A stretch of DNA of 10,266 nt from Clostridiaceae bacterium (GCA_012728535.1 JAAYEX010000124.1:1-10266); one strand, 5' to 3'; positions 1 through 6,517 are shown, counted from the first letter of the stretch. A program made the numbers and translations. Notes: generated from the sequence alone by a model not told the origin.

Positions 1-93
1 AAAAGAGAGACAACAGAACTGCTAACATCTATCTATTACTTTTTGTCTGTCCTCAGCATATATGCTGTAAACTTTCTTCGTAAATCACTATAA
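1..93 (+). CDS. Possible C-terminal end of an upstream gene (very tentative)
   Basis: Frame 1 is open from the window edge to a TAA at 91-93 and would encode about 30 residues, including a hydrophobic stretch (YYFLSVLSIYAV) followed by basic residues (FLRK). That would suit the last membrane helix of a protein entering from the left. A second frame is also open to 83, so an open frame this short has little weight. No family can be recognised from it. Confidence 0.15.
   Translation, partial: KRETTELLTSIYYFLSVLSIYAVNFLRKSL
54..67. repeat. 14-bp perfect palindrome
   Basis: CAGCATATATGCTG reads the same on both strands. It lies in non-coding DNA about 22 bases upstream of a TATAAAAT stretch at 89-96 that could be a -10 element, although no good -35 is visible at the right distance. 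A dimeric regulator site is possible, but there is no intact gene immediately downstream. It may be the control region of the decayed gene that follows. Confidence 0.3.
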
Positions 94-139
94 AATAGCA
101 ATATGAAAACTATGGGCTGGTCTTAAGTTGACGCCATTG

Positions 140-152
140 GGTGCCTGGCACC
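140..152. repeat. Short palindrome GGTGCC-T-GGCACC at the edge of a gene remnant
   Basis: Two 6-bp arms, 140-145 and 147-152, pair perfectly around a single T. The palindrome sits exactly where homology to a YkvI-like protein appears to begin, and an in-frame TGA lies just upstream at 129-131. It could be a small dispersed palindromic repeat, or the scar of one, that marks the truncation point. Whether it recurs elsewhere in the genome cannot be seen from this window. Confidence 0.35.
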
Positions 153-590
153 GGTAAAATTCATGGTGCGATATTGGGAGCGATCGCTATTGTTCTGTCG
201 ATTACCATCATCAATACAGCAATCTTGCTGAATGCTGAAAATACAGTAGCTTTAGCTATTCCGGTCTTATTCTTGGCAAAAAAGATCTCTTATCAATTAG
301 GAGCAGTCTTCTCAATTGTTCTGATATTAGGAATTTTCTCTTCTTGTTCGGCCATGATGTGGTCCGTATCCAGCCGCTTCAGAAAAGGCGGAAAGAGAGG
401 AAACCGGATATTTGCAGTATTACTTACAATTTTCGTATTTATTTTAGGATTATTCTCCTTCGGTGAACTTGTCGGTATTTTTTATCCCCTTGTCGGATAT
501 GTCGGACTGATCTTCATTGCTTGTGTAATATATAAAGGAGTAAAAACTATTTTACAAAGCCGGAAAGGGCAAAGTCAGATCAATTCGTAA
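141..590 (+). pseudogene. C-terminal remnant of a YkvI-like multipass membrane protein
   Basis: The 149 codons encode about four hydrophobic segments, roughly residues 8-28, 50-75, 90-108 and 110-133. The pattern resembles the C-terminal half of the YkvI family of putative transporters, which are usually about 340 residues. Family-like stretches include AIPVLFLAKKI, the region around GAVFSIVLILGIFSS, and FYPLVGYVGLIF near the end. The only start is a GTG at 141 with no Shine-Dalgarno sequence, and the frame is closed by a TGA at 129-131, so the N-terminal half is missing. The GTG itself falls in the palindrome at 140-152, so it is probably not native. The remnant is probably untranslated. The family assignment rests on remembered sequence pattern and is moderate; that it is a truncated membrane protein is more certain. 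Confidence 0.6.
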
Positions 591-678
591 TTTGTATCAG
601 CTGGGGTATACTGGTTTAGATATTGCAAACTGCTGGACAATTTAAGCAAAGTTTTAAAGCATATAAAAAGGATATTCT

Positions 679-2430
679 ATGGAAATAGTAATGAATTTGC
701 TGATGATGCTGGGCGGAGTCGCTGTATTCATGTTCGGCATGAAGCAAATGAGTTCAGGTTTAGAGCGTAGTGCCGGCGCAGGAATACGAAATCTGTTCAA
801 AAAATTCAACAGAAGCGGGATGCTCAATTATGGAATCGGTATCGGTGCTACAATTCTGGTACAGTCCTCATCGGCATCCTCCATCATGACAGTCGGTCTT
901 GCTCATGCAGACATTGTCACCGTCAAACAGGGCTCTGGCTTCATCTTAGGAGCAAAAGCAGGTACAACTCTGACTGCTTTCATTTTCGCTCTTTCAGGCG
1001 TCAGCAAAGGAAGTTTCAACATAAGTGCTGTCTTTGCGTCCTTAGCCTTTGTAGGTGTCATGATTGTCTTTACCAGCAGAAATGAAACACTCAATAGAAT
1101 TGCACCCTTTCTAATTGGATTCGGCATGTTGTTCATCGGCATGGAAGTGATGCAAACGGCGATCGGCGGACCGGATTCACTTTTGAGCATGGAACTTTCC
1201 AAGATTTTCAAATATGAAATAATGCATAACCCGATCCTGCTGGTCTTAATAGGAACTTTGTTTACCGCCATCATCCAGGCGTCTGCCGCAGCAACGGGTG
1301 TTTTTATCGCCTTTCTGACTACGGGAATAATTCACGATCTTGATCAATCATTCTTCCTGGTAATGGGGGCAAATATTGGAACCTGTATCGACGCCGTCAT
1401 GGCCTCTATCGGTGCCAATGCGAAGGGAAAGCGAATCGCTTTATTCCATGTTCTTAGCAGTGTGATCGGCGCAGCAGTCTTTACTGTTATCCTGGTTATT
1501 TTCAAACTGCCCATTGTCGGATTTTTCGAAAGAATATTTCCGGGACAGCCTCAATTCAGTCTGGCTACTTATAACCTGATATATAACACTCTTTATACTT
1601 TGGCCTTGTTGGTCTTTATTGATCCCTTAGTCGATTTGGTTACACGTATGGTCAAGGATAAGCAAGATGAACTCGAAGAATTGTTGTATATTGACGAGCG
1701 TTTCCTGAAAACACCTGCAGTCGCTATTGAACAGGCATTAATGGAATTGTATGACATGGCACTCCTGGCAAAGGAAAATATCGATCGCTCCTTTGCTTCC
1801 CTGATTAAAGAAGACATGACTAGCAGAAAGACCATTGACGATGTCGAACATCGTATTGACTTCTTAACAAATAAGCTCACAAACTTTTTTATCAAAATTT
1901 CATCAGTAACTAAAACTCCGGATGATGAAAAACTAATCGCAGGTTTGCATCACGTGACAAACGACATCGAAAGGCTGGGCGACTATGCACTCCTGATTGC
2001 CAGAGAAACCAGCTACATGAAGAAATATGATGTTAAATTCCTAGATCAGACTAAAGCTGAACTTGAACTGATTTTTAATAAAATATCTGAGTTATTCGAT
2101 ATGGGCTTTGATGCCTTCTCCATGCAAAGAACCGACAATTTTGAAAGAATTTCAGAACTCCATCAAGAGATCAGAGACCTGATCAAGTCAACTCGTGATG
2201 AGCATGTTACGCGTCTTAGTTCGGGGATGTACCCTGTTGAAGTTTCAAAGAGTATATACTCTGTCCTCTTTTCCTTGCAGAGGATTGCAGACCATATTGT
2301 TAACATTGCTTTCTCAATCCGCTCCACAACCGGCAGTAAGAAAGAAGCCTTACAGGCTATTGAAAGTGAGAAGCGAGAAAGTGATCTGGAAGAACATGAG
2401 ATTTCATTGGAATACACCATGAAATCATAA
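679..2430 (+). CDS. Na+/phosphate cotransporter family protein with C-terminal PhoU-like domain
   Basis: This is a 583-residue membrane protein of the Na/Pi-cotransporter II (NptA/YjbB) family, which moves inorganic phosphate with sodium across the inner membrane. The first half (about residues 1-315) is hydrophobic and carries the two inverted family repeats: QSSSAS at 62-67 followed by GAKAGTT (91-97), and QASAAAT at 200-206 followed by GANIGTC (230-236). The second half, about 340-560, is soluble, helical and PhoU-like, with HHVTNDIERLGDYA and a matching LQRIADHIVNIAFSIR. Full length is normal for this architecture. The ATG at 679 is preceded by AAAAAGGA ending at 672, six bases away, which favours it over the in-frame ATG at 691. 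A weak TATACT at 607-612 is the only promoter-like element upstream. No pst or pho gene is nearby, and a strong terminator follows, so it is probably monocistronic. The PhoU part may gate transport or signal phosphate status; that is inference. Confidence 0.9.
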   Translation: MEIVMNLLMMLGGVAVFMFGMKQMSSGLERSAGAGIRNLFKKFNRSGMLNYGIGIGATILVQSSSASSIMTVGLAHADIVTVKQGSGFILGAKAGTTLTAFIFALSGVSKGSFNISAVFASLAFVGVMIVFTSRNETLNRIAPFLIGFGMLFIGMEVMQTAIGGPDSLLSMELSKIFKYEIMHNPILLVLIGTLFTAIIQASAAATGVFIAFLTTGIIHDLDQSFFLVMGANIGTCIDAVMASIGANAKGKRIALFHVLSSVIGAAVFTVILVIFKLPIVGFFERIFPGQPQFSLATYNLIYNTLYTLALLVFIDPLVDLVTRMVKDKQDELEELLYIDERFLKTPAVAIEQALMELYDMALLAKENIDRSFASLIKEDMTSRKTIDDVEHRIDFLTNKLTNFFIKISSVTKTPDDEKLIAGLHHVTNDIERLGDYALLIARETSYMKKYDVKFLDQTKAELELIFNKISELFDMGFDAFSMQRTDNFERISELHQEIRDLIKSTRDEHVTRLSSGMYPVEVSKSIYSVLFSLQRIADHIVNIAFSIRSTTGSKKEALQAIESEKRESDLEEHEISLEYTMKS

Positions 2431-2438
2431 AACTGTCT

Positions 2439-2485
2439 ACGTCCTCCCTGCACAAGCTCGGGAGGACGTGTGCCGGTTTTTTTTT
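2439..2485 (+). terminator. Intrinsic terminator after the Na/Pi cotransporter gene
   Basis: A perfect 10-bp stem, ACGTCCTCCC at 2439-2448 with GGGAGGACGT at 2460-2469, encloses an 11-base loop. Nine T residues follow at 2477-2485. The T-run begins seven bases after the stem, slightly farther than usual, but the stem is GC-rich and lies nine bases after the stop codon. Confidence 0.8.
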
Positions 2486-2580
2486 GTATCTCATTCAAAA
2501 AAACTGCATCTCTTTTCTTCTTAGTGCATAAATAAACTTCTCCTGGCAACAAAATACATAGTTAAAACATGGAACTGTCT

Positions 2581-2608
2581 TTGTAAAAGTCCACTATAGT
2601 GTTATACT
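2581..2608 (+). promoter_or_regulatory. Sigma-A-type promoter of the ABC transporter operon, with palindrome in the spacer
   Basis: TTGTAA (2581-2586) and TATACT (2603-2608) are 16 bases apart and lie just upstream of the lipoprotein gene, predicting a start near 2615 and a leader of about 30 bases. The spacer contains the perfect 10-bp palindrome CACTATAGTG at 2592-2601, placed where a bound dimer would exclude RNA polymerase. The leader is too short for a riboswitch. Confidence 0.6.
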
Positions 2609-2644
2609 ACAGAGAATTTTTATACATAATATGGAGGGATTAAA

Positions 2645-3484
2645 ATGAAGAAGTTAATGTCCTTGCTCTTGGTACTGTTATTGGTCTTTGCACTGGCTGC
2701 CTGTGGCGGCGGTGAAGCAAATAAACCGACAGAGCCGGCCAAGACAGAAGCAGAAAAAACTACAGAAGCAGTTCAAGATGATAGCGATTTGGCCTACGTT
2801 CAGTCAAACAAGAAAATGATTATCGGCTATACCGATTATGCCCCGATGAACTATTACGATGATAATGGTGATTTTACGGGCTTTGATACAGAGTTGGCAA
2901 TTGAAGTCTGTGAAAGGCTGGGTGTTGAGCCCGACTTTGTTGAAATCAACTGGGATACCAAGCAAGTAGAGCTGGAAGCAAAGTCCATCGACTGCATCTG
3001 GAACGGCATGACCATACTGCCTGAGCTTTCGGAAGCATTGGAAATCACCCAACCCTATGTCAAAAACGCCCAGGTTGTCATTGTTAAAGAAGGCACCGCT
3101 TACGATGGCACCGCCTCTCTCATCGGCATGGAGGTCGCTGCTGAACAAGGCTCAGCCGGAGAAAAGGCCATTGTCGCTGATGATGACCTGAAACAAGCGA
3201 ATTTAGTTCCAAAAAGCCTGCAGACTGAAGCATTGATGGAAGTCAAAGCCGGAACTGTCGATGCAGCAGTTTTGGACTTAACCCTGGCCAAGACCATGAC
3301 GGGTCCGGGTACAAACTATGAAGACATTGTCATTGTCGACCACCTGGCAGAAGAAAATTATGGTGTTGCCTTCCGCAAAGGCTCCGATATTTGTGCAGAA
3401 GTTAATAAGATTTTTGACGAGTTGATTGCTGACGGCACAATGGGCGCCCTGGCTGATAAATACGGTCTCGACCTGGCTGATTAG
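2645..3484 (+). CDS. Amino-acid ABC transporter substrate-binding lipoprotein (family 3)
   Basis: This 279-residue extracytoplasmic solute-binding protein captures a polar amino acid or related molecule and delivers it to the permease encoded next. Residues 1-20 form a lipoprotein signal peptide (MKK, a Leu-rich core, lipobox LAAC) with the lipidated cysteine at 20. A Lys/Glu/Thr-rich tether spans about 21-48. The family-3 fold follows, with IIGYTDYAPMNYY at 59-71, GFDTELA at 79-85 and WNGMTI at 119-124. At the place where most relatives carry the substrate-carboxylate-binding arginine (T-x-E-R), this protein reads TILPEL, with Leu at 128. The ligand therefore cannot be assumed to be a standard alpha-amino acid held in the usual way; I recall related clostridial proteins that also lack this Arg. 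GGAGGG at 2633-2638 sits six bases before the ATG. A stem-loop follows the gene, and the permease and ATPase genes lie downstream. Confidence 0.9.
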   Translation: MKKLMSLLLVLLLVFALAACGGGEANKPTEPAKTEAEKTTEAVQDDSDLAYVQSNKKMIIGYTDYAPMNYYDDNGDFTGFDTELAIEVCERLGVEPDFVEINWDTKQVELEAKSIDCIWNGMTILPELSEALEITQPYVKNAQVVIVKEGTAYDGTASLIGMEVAAEQGSAGEKAIVADDDLKQANLVPKSLQTEALMEVKAGTVDAAVLDLTLAKTMTGPGTNYEDIVIVDHLAEENYGVAFRKGSDICAEVNKIFDELIADGTMGALADKYGLDLAD

Positions 3485-3512
3485 CTAATTTAGTATCGAA
3501 AATATAAGGAAG

Positions 3513-3537
3513 GGGCAAAGTTGTGCGCTCTTTGCCC
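3513..3537 (+). other. Intercistronic stem-loop between lipoprotein and permease genes
   Basis: GGGCAAAG (3513-3520) pairs with CTTTGCCC (3530-3537) around a nine-base loop, and a G-U pair can extend it. No T-run follows, only a pyrimidine stretch CTCTTCCC. It is therefore better read as an mRNA 3'-end stabiliser or partial attenuator than as a full terminator. This arrangement commonly allows a binding protein to be made in excess over its membrane partners. Confidence 0.6.
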
Positions 3538-3562
3538 TCTTCCCAATCTTTAGGGAAGTGTT

Positions 3563-4225
3563 ATGAATCAATTTGCTGTTATTGTCAGCAGACTGTCGGA
3601 GAGTTTTCTGCTTAATGCAAGGCTCTTTGCCTCAACGCTGATTTTTTCAATACCCTTAGGCCTTTTGATCGCCTTCGGATCCATGAGCCGTTTCCGCCCC
3701 CTGCGCAGCCTGGTTCGGATAATTGTCTGGATGGTAAGGGGAACACCCTTAATGCTCCAGCTCATGATTATTTTTTATGGCCCCGGTCTTTTAAAAATGT
3801 CTTTCACCTGGCCGGGAGGCGCTTCCGGTCGTTTTCTTGCGGCAACTGTTGCCTTTGTCATAAACTATGCCTGCTATTTTTCAGAGATTTTCAGAGGCGG
3901 TATCGAGAGTATACCGAAAGGCCAGTATGAAGCAGGCCTGGTCCTGGGTATGACCAAGCGCCAGATATTTTTCAAAGTAACCCTCCTGCAGGTAATTAAG
4001 AGAATTCTTCCACCTACAGGAAACGAAGTCATCACCCTGGTCAAAGACACATCCCTAGCCCGTATCATCGCCAACAAGGAAATCATTATGATGGCCGGTG
4101 AATACAGCAGCAAGGGACTCATCTGGCCTCTCTTTGCAACAGGCATCTACTTCCTTGTTTTTGTGGGAGTTTTGACTTTGCTCTTCGATTGGTTTGAAAA
4201 GAAGCTGAATTATTTCCCTGCTTAA
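3563..4225 (+). CDS. Amino-acid ABC transporter permease (HisM/GlnP type)
   Basis: This is a 220-residue inner-membrane permease of the polar amino-acid uptake (His/Glu/Gln/Arg/opine) family, forming the channel for the solute delivered by the preceding lipoprotein. Hydrophobic segments lie at about 15-38, 52-75, 92-108 and 183-208. The early RGTPLMLQL (59-67) is typical of the family. The cytoplasmic EAA coupling loop, about residues 123-143 (EAGLVLGMTKRQ and on), contacts the ATPase. Only one permease gene is present, so the transporter probably uses a homodimer. AGGGAAG at 3552-3558 precedes the ATG by four bases. The ATPase gene starts 13 bases after the stop, consistent with translation from one mRNA. 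Confidence 0.92.
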   Translation: MNQFAVIVSRLSESFLLNARLFASTLIFSIPLGLLIAFGSMSRFRPLRSLVRIIVWMVRGTPLMLQLMIIFYGPGLLKMSFTWPGGASGRFLAATVAFVINYACYFSEIFRGGIESIPKGQYEAGLVLGMTKRQIFFKVTLLQVIKRILPPTGNEVITLVKDTSLARIIANKEIIMMAGEYSSKGLIWPLFATGIYFLVFVGVLTLLFDWFEKKLNYFPA

Positions 4226-4238
4226 AGGAGAAGTTTAG

Positions 4239-5024
4239 ATGGCGATTTTAGAAGTAAAAAATATTGGAAAATCTTTTGGAAACCTGCAAGTCTTGAAAGA
4301 CATCAATTTCTCCATGGAAAAAGGAGAGTCAATTGCAATTATCGGTTCTTCAGGAAGTGGTAAAACCACCTTGCTGCGCTGCCTTAACTTCCTGGAAATG
4401 CCTGACAAAGGCAGCATTGTCGTCAATGGCCAGGTTATTTTTGATGCATTAGATCCAAGGACCCAGGTAGATAGTGAAATGCGGCGAAAACGCCTGCATT
4501 TTGGCCTGATTTTCCAAAACTTCAATCTTTTTCCCCAATACACTGTACTGCGAAATGTTAGCCTGGCTGCCGAATTGTTGTGTTCCGAACGTCCCAACTA
4601 CAAAGAGAAAAAGAAAACTATTCTGGAAGAGATTCAGGAAAGAGCCAAAACGCTTTTGTCCCAGGTTGGCCTGACGGATAAGCTGGACTGCTATCCCCAT
4701 CAGATATCCGGCGGCCAGCAACAACGTGTAGCTATAGCCCGTGCCTTGGCTCTGGAACCGGATATCTTATGCGTTGATGAACCTACCTCAGCCCTGGACC
4801 CTGAGCTTACAGGTGAAGTTCTTAAAGTAATCAAAAACCTGGCTGACCAGGATACAAGCATGATCATTGTGACCCATGAAATGGATTTTGCCCGTGATGT
4901 GGCCGACCGGGTTATTTTCATGGATGAAGGCATGATTATCGAGCAGGGTACTCCCGAAGAAGTCTTCGGCAGGCCGGGAGAAGACAGAACCAGGCAATTT
5001 TTGGCCCGTTATAAAAGCCTCTAG
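4239..5024 (+). CDS. Amino-acid ABC transporter ATP-binding protein (GlnQ type)
   Basis: This 261-residue cytoplasmic ATPase powers the transporter encoded upstream. Visible motifs are Walker A GSSGSGKT (36-43), Q-loop glutamine at 93 (IFQNFNLFP), ABC signature SGGQQQR (157-163), Walker B ILCVDEP (176-182) with the D-loop SALD after it, and the H-loop histidine at 213 (VTHEMDFA). GlnQ-type proteins are usually about 240 residues. The extra length is mainly a charged Lys/Glu-rich segment at about 114-136, between the Q-loop and the signature, in the helical subdomain. AAAGGAG at 4224-4230 sits eight bases before the ATG. No clear terminator follows, although a new promoter for the next unit begins about 30 bases downstream. 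The substrate is not determined by this subunit. Confidence 0.93.
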   Translation: MAILEVKNIGKSFGNLQVLKDINFSMEKGESIAIIGSSGSGKTTLLRCLNFLEMPDKGSIVVNGQVIFDALDPRTQVDSEMRRKRLHFGLIFQNFNLFPQYTVLRNVSLAAELLCSERPNYKEKKKTILEEIQERAKTLLSQVGLTDKLDCYPHQISGGQQQRVAIARALALEPDILCVDEPTSALDPELTGEVLKVIKNLADQDTSMIIVTHEMDFARDVADRVIFMDEGMIIEQGTPEEVFGRPGEDRTRQFLARYKSL

Positions 5025-5053
5025 GACTGATCCGGGAAGAAATAAGAAACTGC

Positions 5054-5083
5054 ATTGACTTTGCATAAATAGTCAATTAGAAT
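5054..5083 (+). promoter_or_regulatory. trpB promoter with overlapping 7-bp inverted repeat
   Basis: TTGACT (5055-5060) and TAGAAT (5078-5083) are separated by exactly 17 bases, a near-consensus sigma-A promoter with a predicted start around 5090. The arms ATTGACT (5054-5060) and AGTCAAT (5071-5077) form a perfect inverted repeat covering the -35 and most of the spacer, a position suited to an operator. It does not resemble the enterobacterial TrpR operator. The region from 5025 to 5328 has no ordinary gene; it holds this promoter and the attenuator described next. Confidence 0.7.
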
Positions 5084-5115
5084 AAATAAAATAAATCGAG
5101 AGGAGATCACACTGA

Positions 5116-5157
5116 ATGTTTACAGTTAACCAAGCTTGGTGGCCATGGCGTCGTTGA
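5116..5157 (+). CDS. trpL: Tryptophan leader peptide (13 codons, three Trp)
   Basis: The reading frame encodes MFTVNQAWWPWRR and then TGA. Three of 13 codons are UGG (5137-5139, 5140-5142, 5146-5148), an extreme density for a rare amino acid. AGGAG at 5101-5105, ten bases upstream, provides ribosome binding. The ORF lies just after a strong promoter and is followed by alternative hairpins, a terminator and trpB. Its role is to let a ribosome measure charged tRNA-Trp: it stalls at the UGG codons when tryptophan is short. The peptide itself probably has no function. The reading comes directly from the sequence, and the role follows from the well-known trp attenuation mechanism. Confidence 0.88.
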   Translation: MFTVNQAWWPWRR

Positions 5158-5159
5158 GT

Positions 5160-5264
5160 AGGCTGAACAGATTCTGTACAGGCCTGCTATTCACTTTTGA
5201 ATAAACGGAGCCTGTGCCGGTGTGATTTTTAGATAGGACACTGCATAGAGACAGTGTCTTTTTT
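5160..5264 (+). promoter_or_regulatory. Ribosome-mediated trp attenuator: alternative helices and terminator
   Basis: Four helices exclude one another in a chain. Helix A pairs 5160-5170 with 5174-5185 (ends AGGC/GCCT, tip ACAG-ATT-CTGT). Helix B pairs 5176-5183 with 5210-5217 (GTACAGGC/GCCTGTGC with one G-U) and has an inner stem TATTC/GAATA at 5188-5203. Helix C pairs 5215-5223 with 5238-5245 (one bulge, one G-U). Terminator D is GACACTG (5237-5243) with CAGTGTC (5252-5258), followed by six T. A conflicts with B, B with C, and C with D. A ribosome stalled on the Trp codons should leave A free to form, blocking B, allowing C and preventing D, so trpB is transcribed. A ribosome reaching the stop codon should cover the start of A, allow B and hence D. 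This wiring is inferred from hand-drawn pairings. Confidence 0.75.
5237..5264 (+). terminator. Intrinsic terminator within the trpB leader
   Basis: A perfect 7-bp stem, GACACTG/CAGTGTC, has an eight-base loop and is followed directly by TTTTTT at 5259-5264. It lies about 65 bases upstream of trpB with no gene before it except the Trp leader peptide, so it acts within the leader as the conditional terminator. Confidence 0.8.
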
Positions 5265-5328
5265 ATATTTCAAACTCCCCTGACAGGCTTCAGACAAAAT
5301 AATCATAAGCTATGAGGAGAGAAATCAA

Positions 5329-6510
5329 ATGACAACTACACAAACACAAGCAGGATATTTCGGAAACTACGGCGGACAATTTGTCCCCGAACAAGTCGCA
5401 GTAGAACTGAACCGCATCGCAGACTTTTATGATGAAGTGAAAGATGATGCTGCTTTTCAAGAAGAGCTGAAAAGCTATCTCAAGGATTATTCCGGAAGAA
5501 AGACGCCCCTGTTCTTTGCCGATGTGCTGACGGAGAAACTGGGCGGTGCCAAAATCTACCTCAAACGAGAGGACCTGACCCACCTGGGTGCGCATAAGAT
5601 AAATAACGCTCTGGGCCAGGTTCTGCTGGCTAAGCGGATGGGTAAAACCCGTATCATAGCTGAAACCGGAGCCGGCCAGCATGGAGTGGCAACTGCTGCT
5701 GTAGCTGCAAAGTTCGGGATGGATTGTGTTGTTTATATGGGGAAAAAAGATTACGACCGTCAAAAACTGAATGTCTTTCGCATGGAACTGATGGGTGCGG
5801 AATGTGTACCTGTTACAACAGGCGGAGCCGGCTTATTCGATGCTGTCGACCAGGCTTTCCTTGATTTGTCAGAAAGACTGGATGACACTTTTTACTTAGT
5901 AGGTTCTGCTGTCGGCCCCCACCCCTACCCGACCATTGTCCGCGATTTTCAAGCCGTTATTTCAGAAGAAATGAGGGCCCAGATACTGGAAAAAGAGGGT
6001 CGCCTGCCGGATGCCGTCATTGCCTGTGTCGGCGGCGGTTCCAACGCCATCGGTTCTTTTCACAATTTCGTACCGGATGAAGCTGTCCGCTTAATCGGAG
6101 TAGAAGCGGCCGGTAAAGGTTTGGATACCGATCAGAATGCCGCATCCATCACCTTGGGCGAGATCAAAACCTATCAGGGAATGAAAACCTACTTCACCAC
6201 GAATGATGAAGGCAAGGTGCGGGAAACACATTCAATTTCTGCGGGTCTGGACTATCCCGGTGTATCACCTGAACACGCCATGTACCACGATATCGGACGG
6301 GTCGAATTTGCGGCGGCCACGGACCTGGAGGCCCTTAACGCCTTTGCTTTGCTCTCACAGAGCGAAGGGATCATACCTGCACTGGAATCAGCTCATGCAC
6401 TTGCCTATGCAGCCAGGATCGCCCCCGACATGGATAAAGACCAAATCATCATTGTAAACTTATCGGGACGTGGCGATAAGGATGTCCCCCAGGTAATGGA
6501 TATGCTTTGA
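5329..6510 (+). CDS. trpB: Tryptophan synthase beta chain
   Basis: This 393-residue PLP enzyme condenses indole with L-serine to give L-tryptophan, the last biosynthetic step. It is the classical TrpB1 type: N-terminal YFGNYGGQFVPE, the PLP-binding lysine K90 in HLGAHKINNA, catalytic Glu112 in AETGAGQHG, the phosphate-binding loop GGGSNAIG (235-242), and Ser379 in NLSGRGDKD. Length and all active-site residues are normal, so the enzyme should be functional. AGGAG at 5315-5319 precedes the ATG by nine bases. No trpA or other trp gene adjoins it: the ABC ATPase is upstream and a cold-shock gene downstream. The enzyme may use the alpha chain from a distant locus, or salvage free indole. The upstream promoter, Trp leader peptide and attenuator indicate repression by tryptophan sufficiency. 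Confidence 0.97.
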   Translation: MTTTQTQAGYFGNYGGQFVPEQVAVELNRIADFYDEVKDDAAFQEELKSYLKDYSGRKTPLFFADVLTEKLGGAKIYLKREDLTHLGAHKINNALGQVLLAKRMGKTRIIAETGAGQHGVATAAVAAKFGMDCVVYMGKKDYDRQKLNVFRMELMGAECVPVTTGGAGLFDAVDQAFLDLSERLDDTFYLVGSAVGPHPYPTIVRDFQAVISEEMRAQILEKEGRLPDAVIACVGGGSNAIGSFHNFVPDEAVRLIGVEAAGKGLDTDQNAASITLGEIKTYQGMKTYFTTNDEGKVRETHSISAGLDYPGVSPEHAMYHDIGRVEFAAATDLEALNAFALLSQSEGIIPALESAHALAYAARIAPDMDKDQIIIVNLSGRGDKDVPQVMDML

Positions 6511-6517
6511 GCCGGAT

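Noticed and set aside
591..678. Promoter or RNA element before the Na/Pi cotransporter gene
   Set aside because: TATACT at 607-612 has no acceptable -35 at 16-18 bases, and no convincing stem is visible in these 88 bases, so no separate feature is called.
903..2552. Minus-strand frames of 100-129 codons opposite the phosphate transporter gene
   Set aside because: They lie opposite a clear, full-length gene, lack family motifs and ribosome binding sites, and have compositions expected of the reverse strand of coding DNA.
5084..5328. T-box or TRAP control of trpB
   Set aside because: There is no T-box AGGGTGGNACC-like sequence before the terminator and no series of spaced GAG/UAG triplets for TRAP. 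The Trp-codon leader peptide explains the region better.
5290..5763. 157-codon minus-strand frame opposite trpB
   Set aside because: It overlaps the trpB start and coding region on the opposite strand and shows no recognisable domain. It is a coding shadow.
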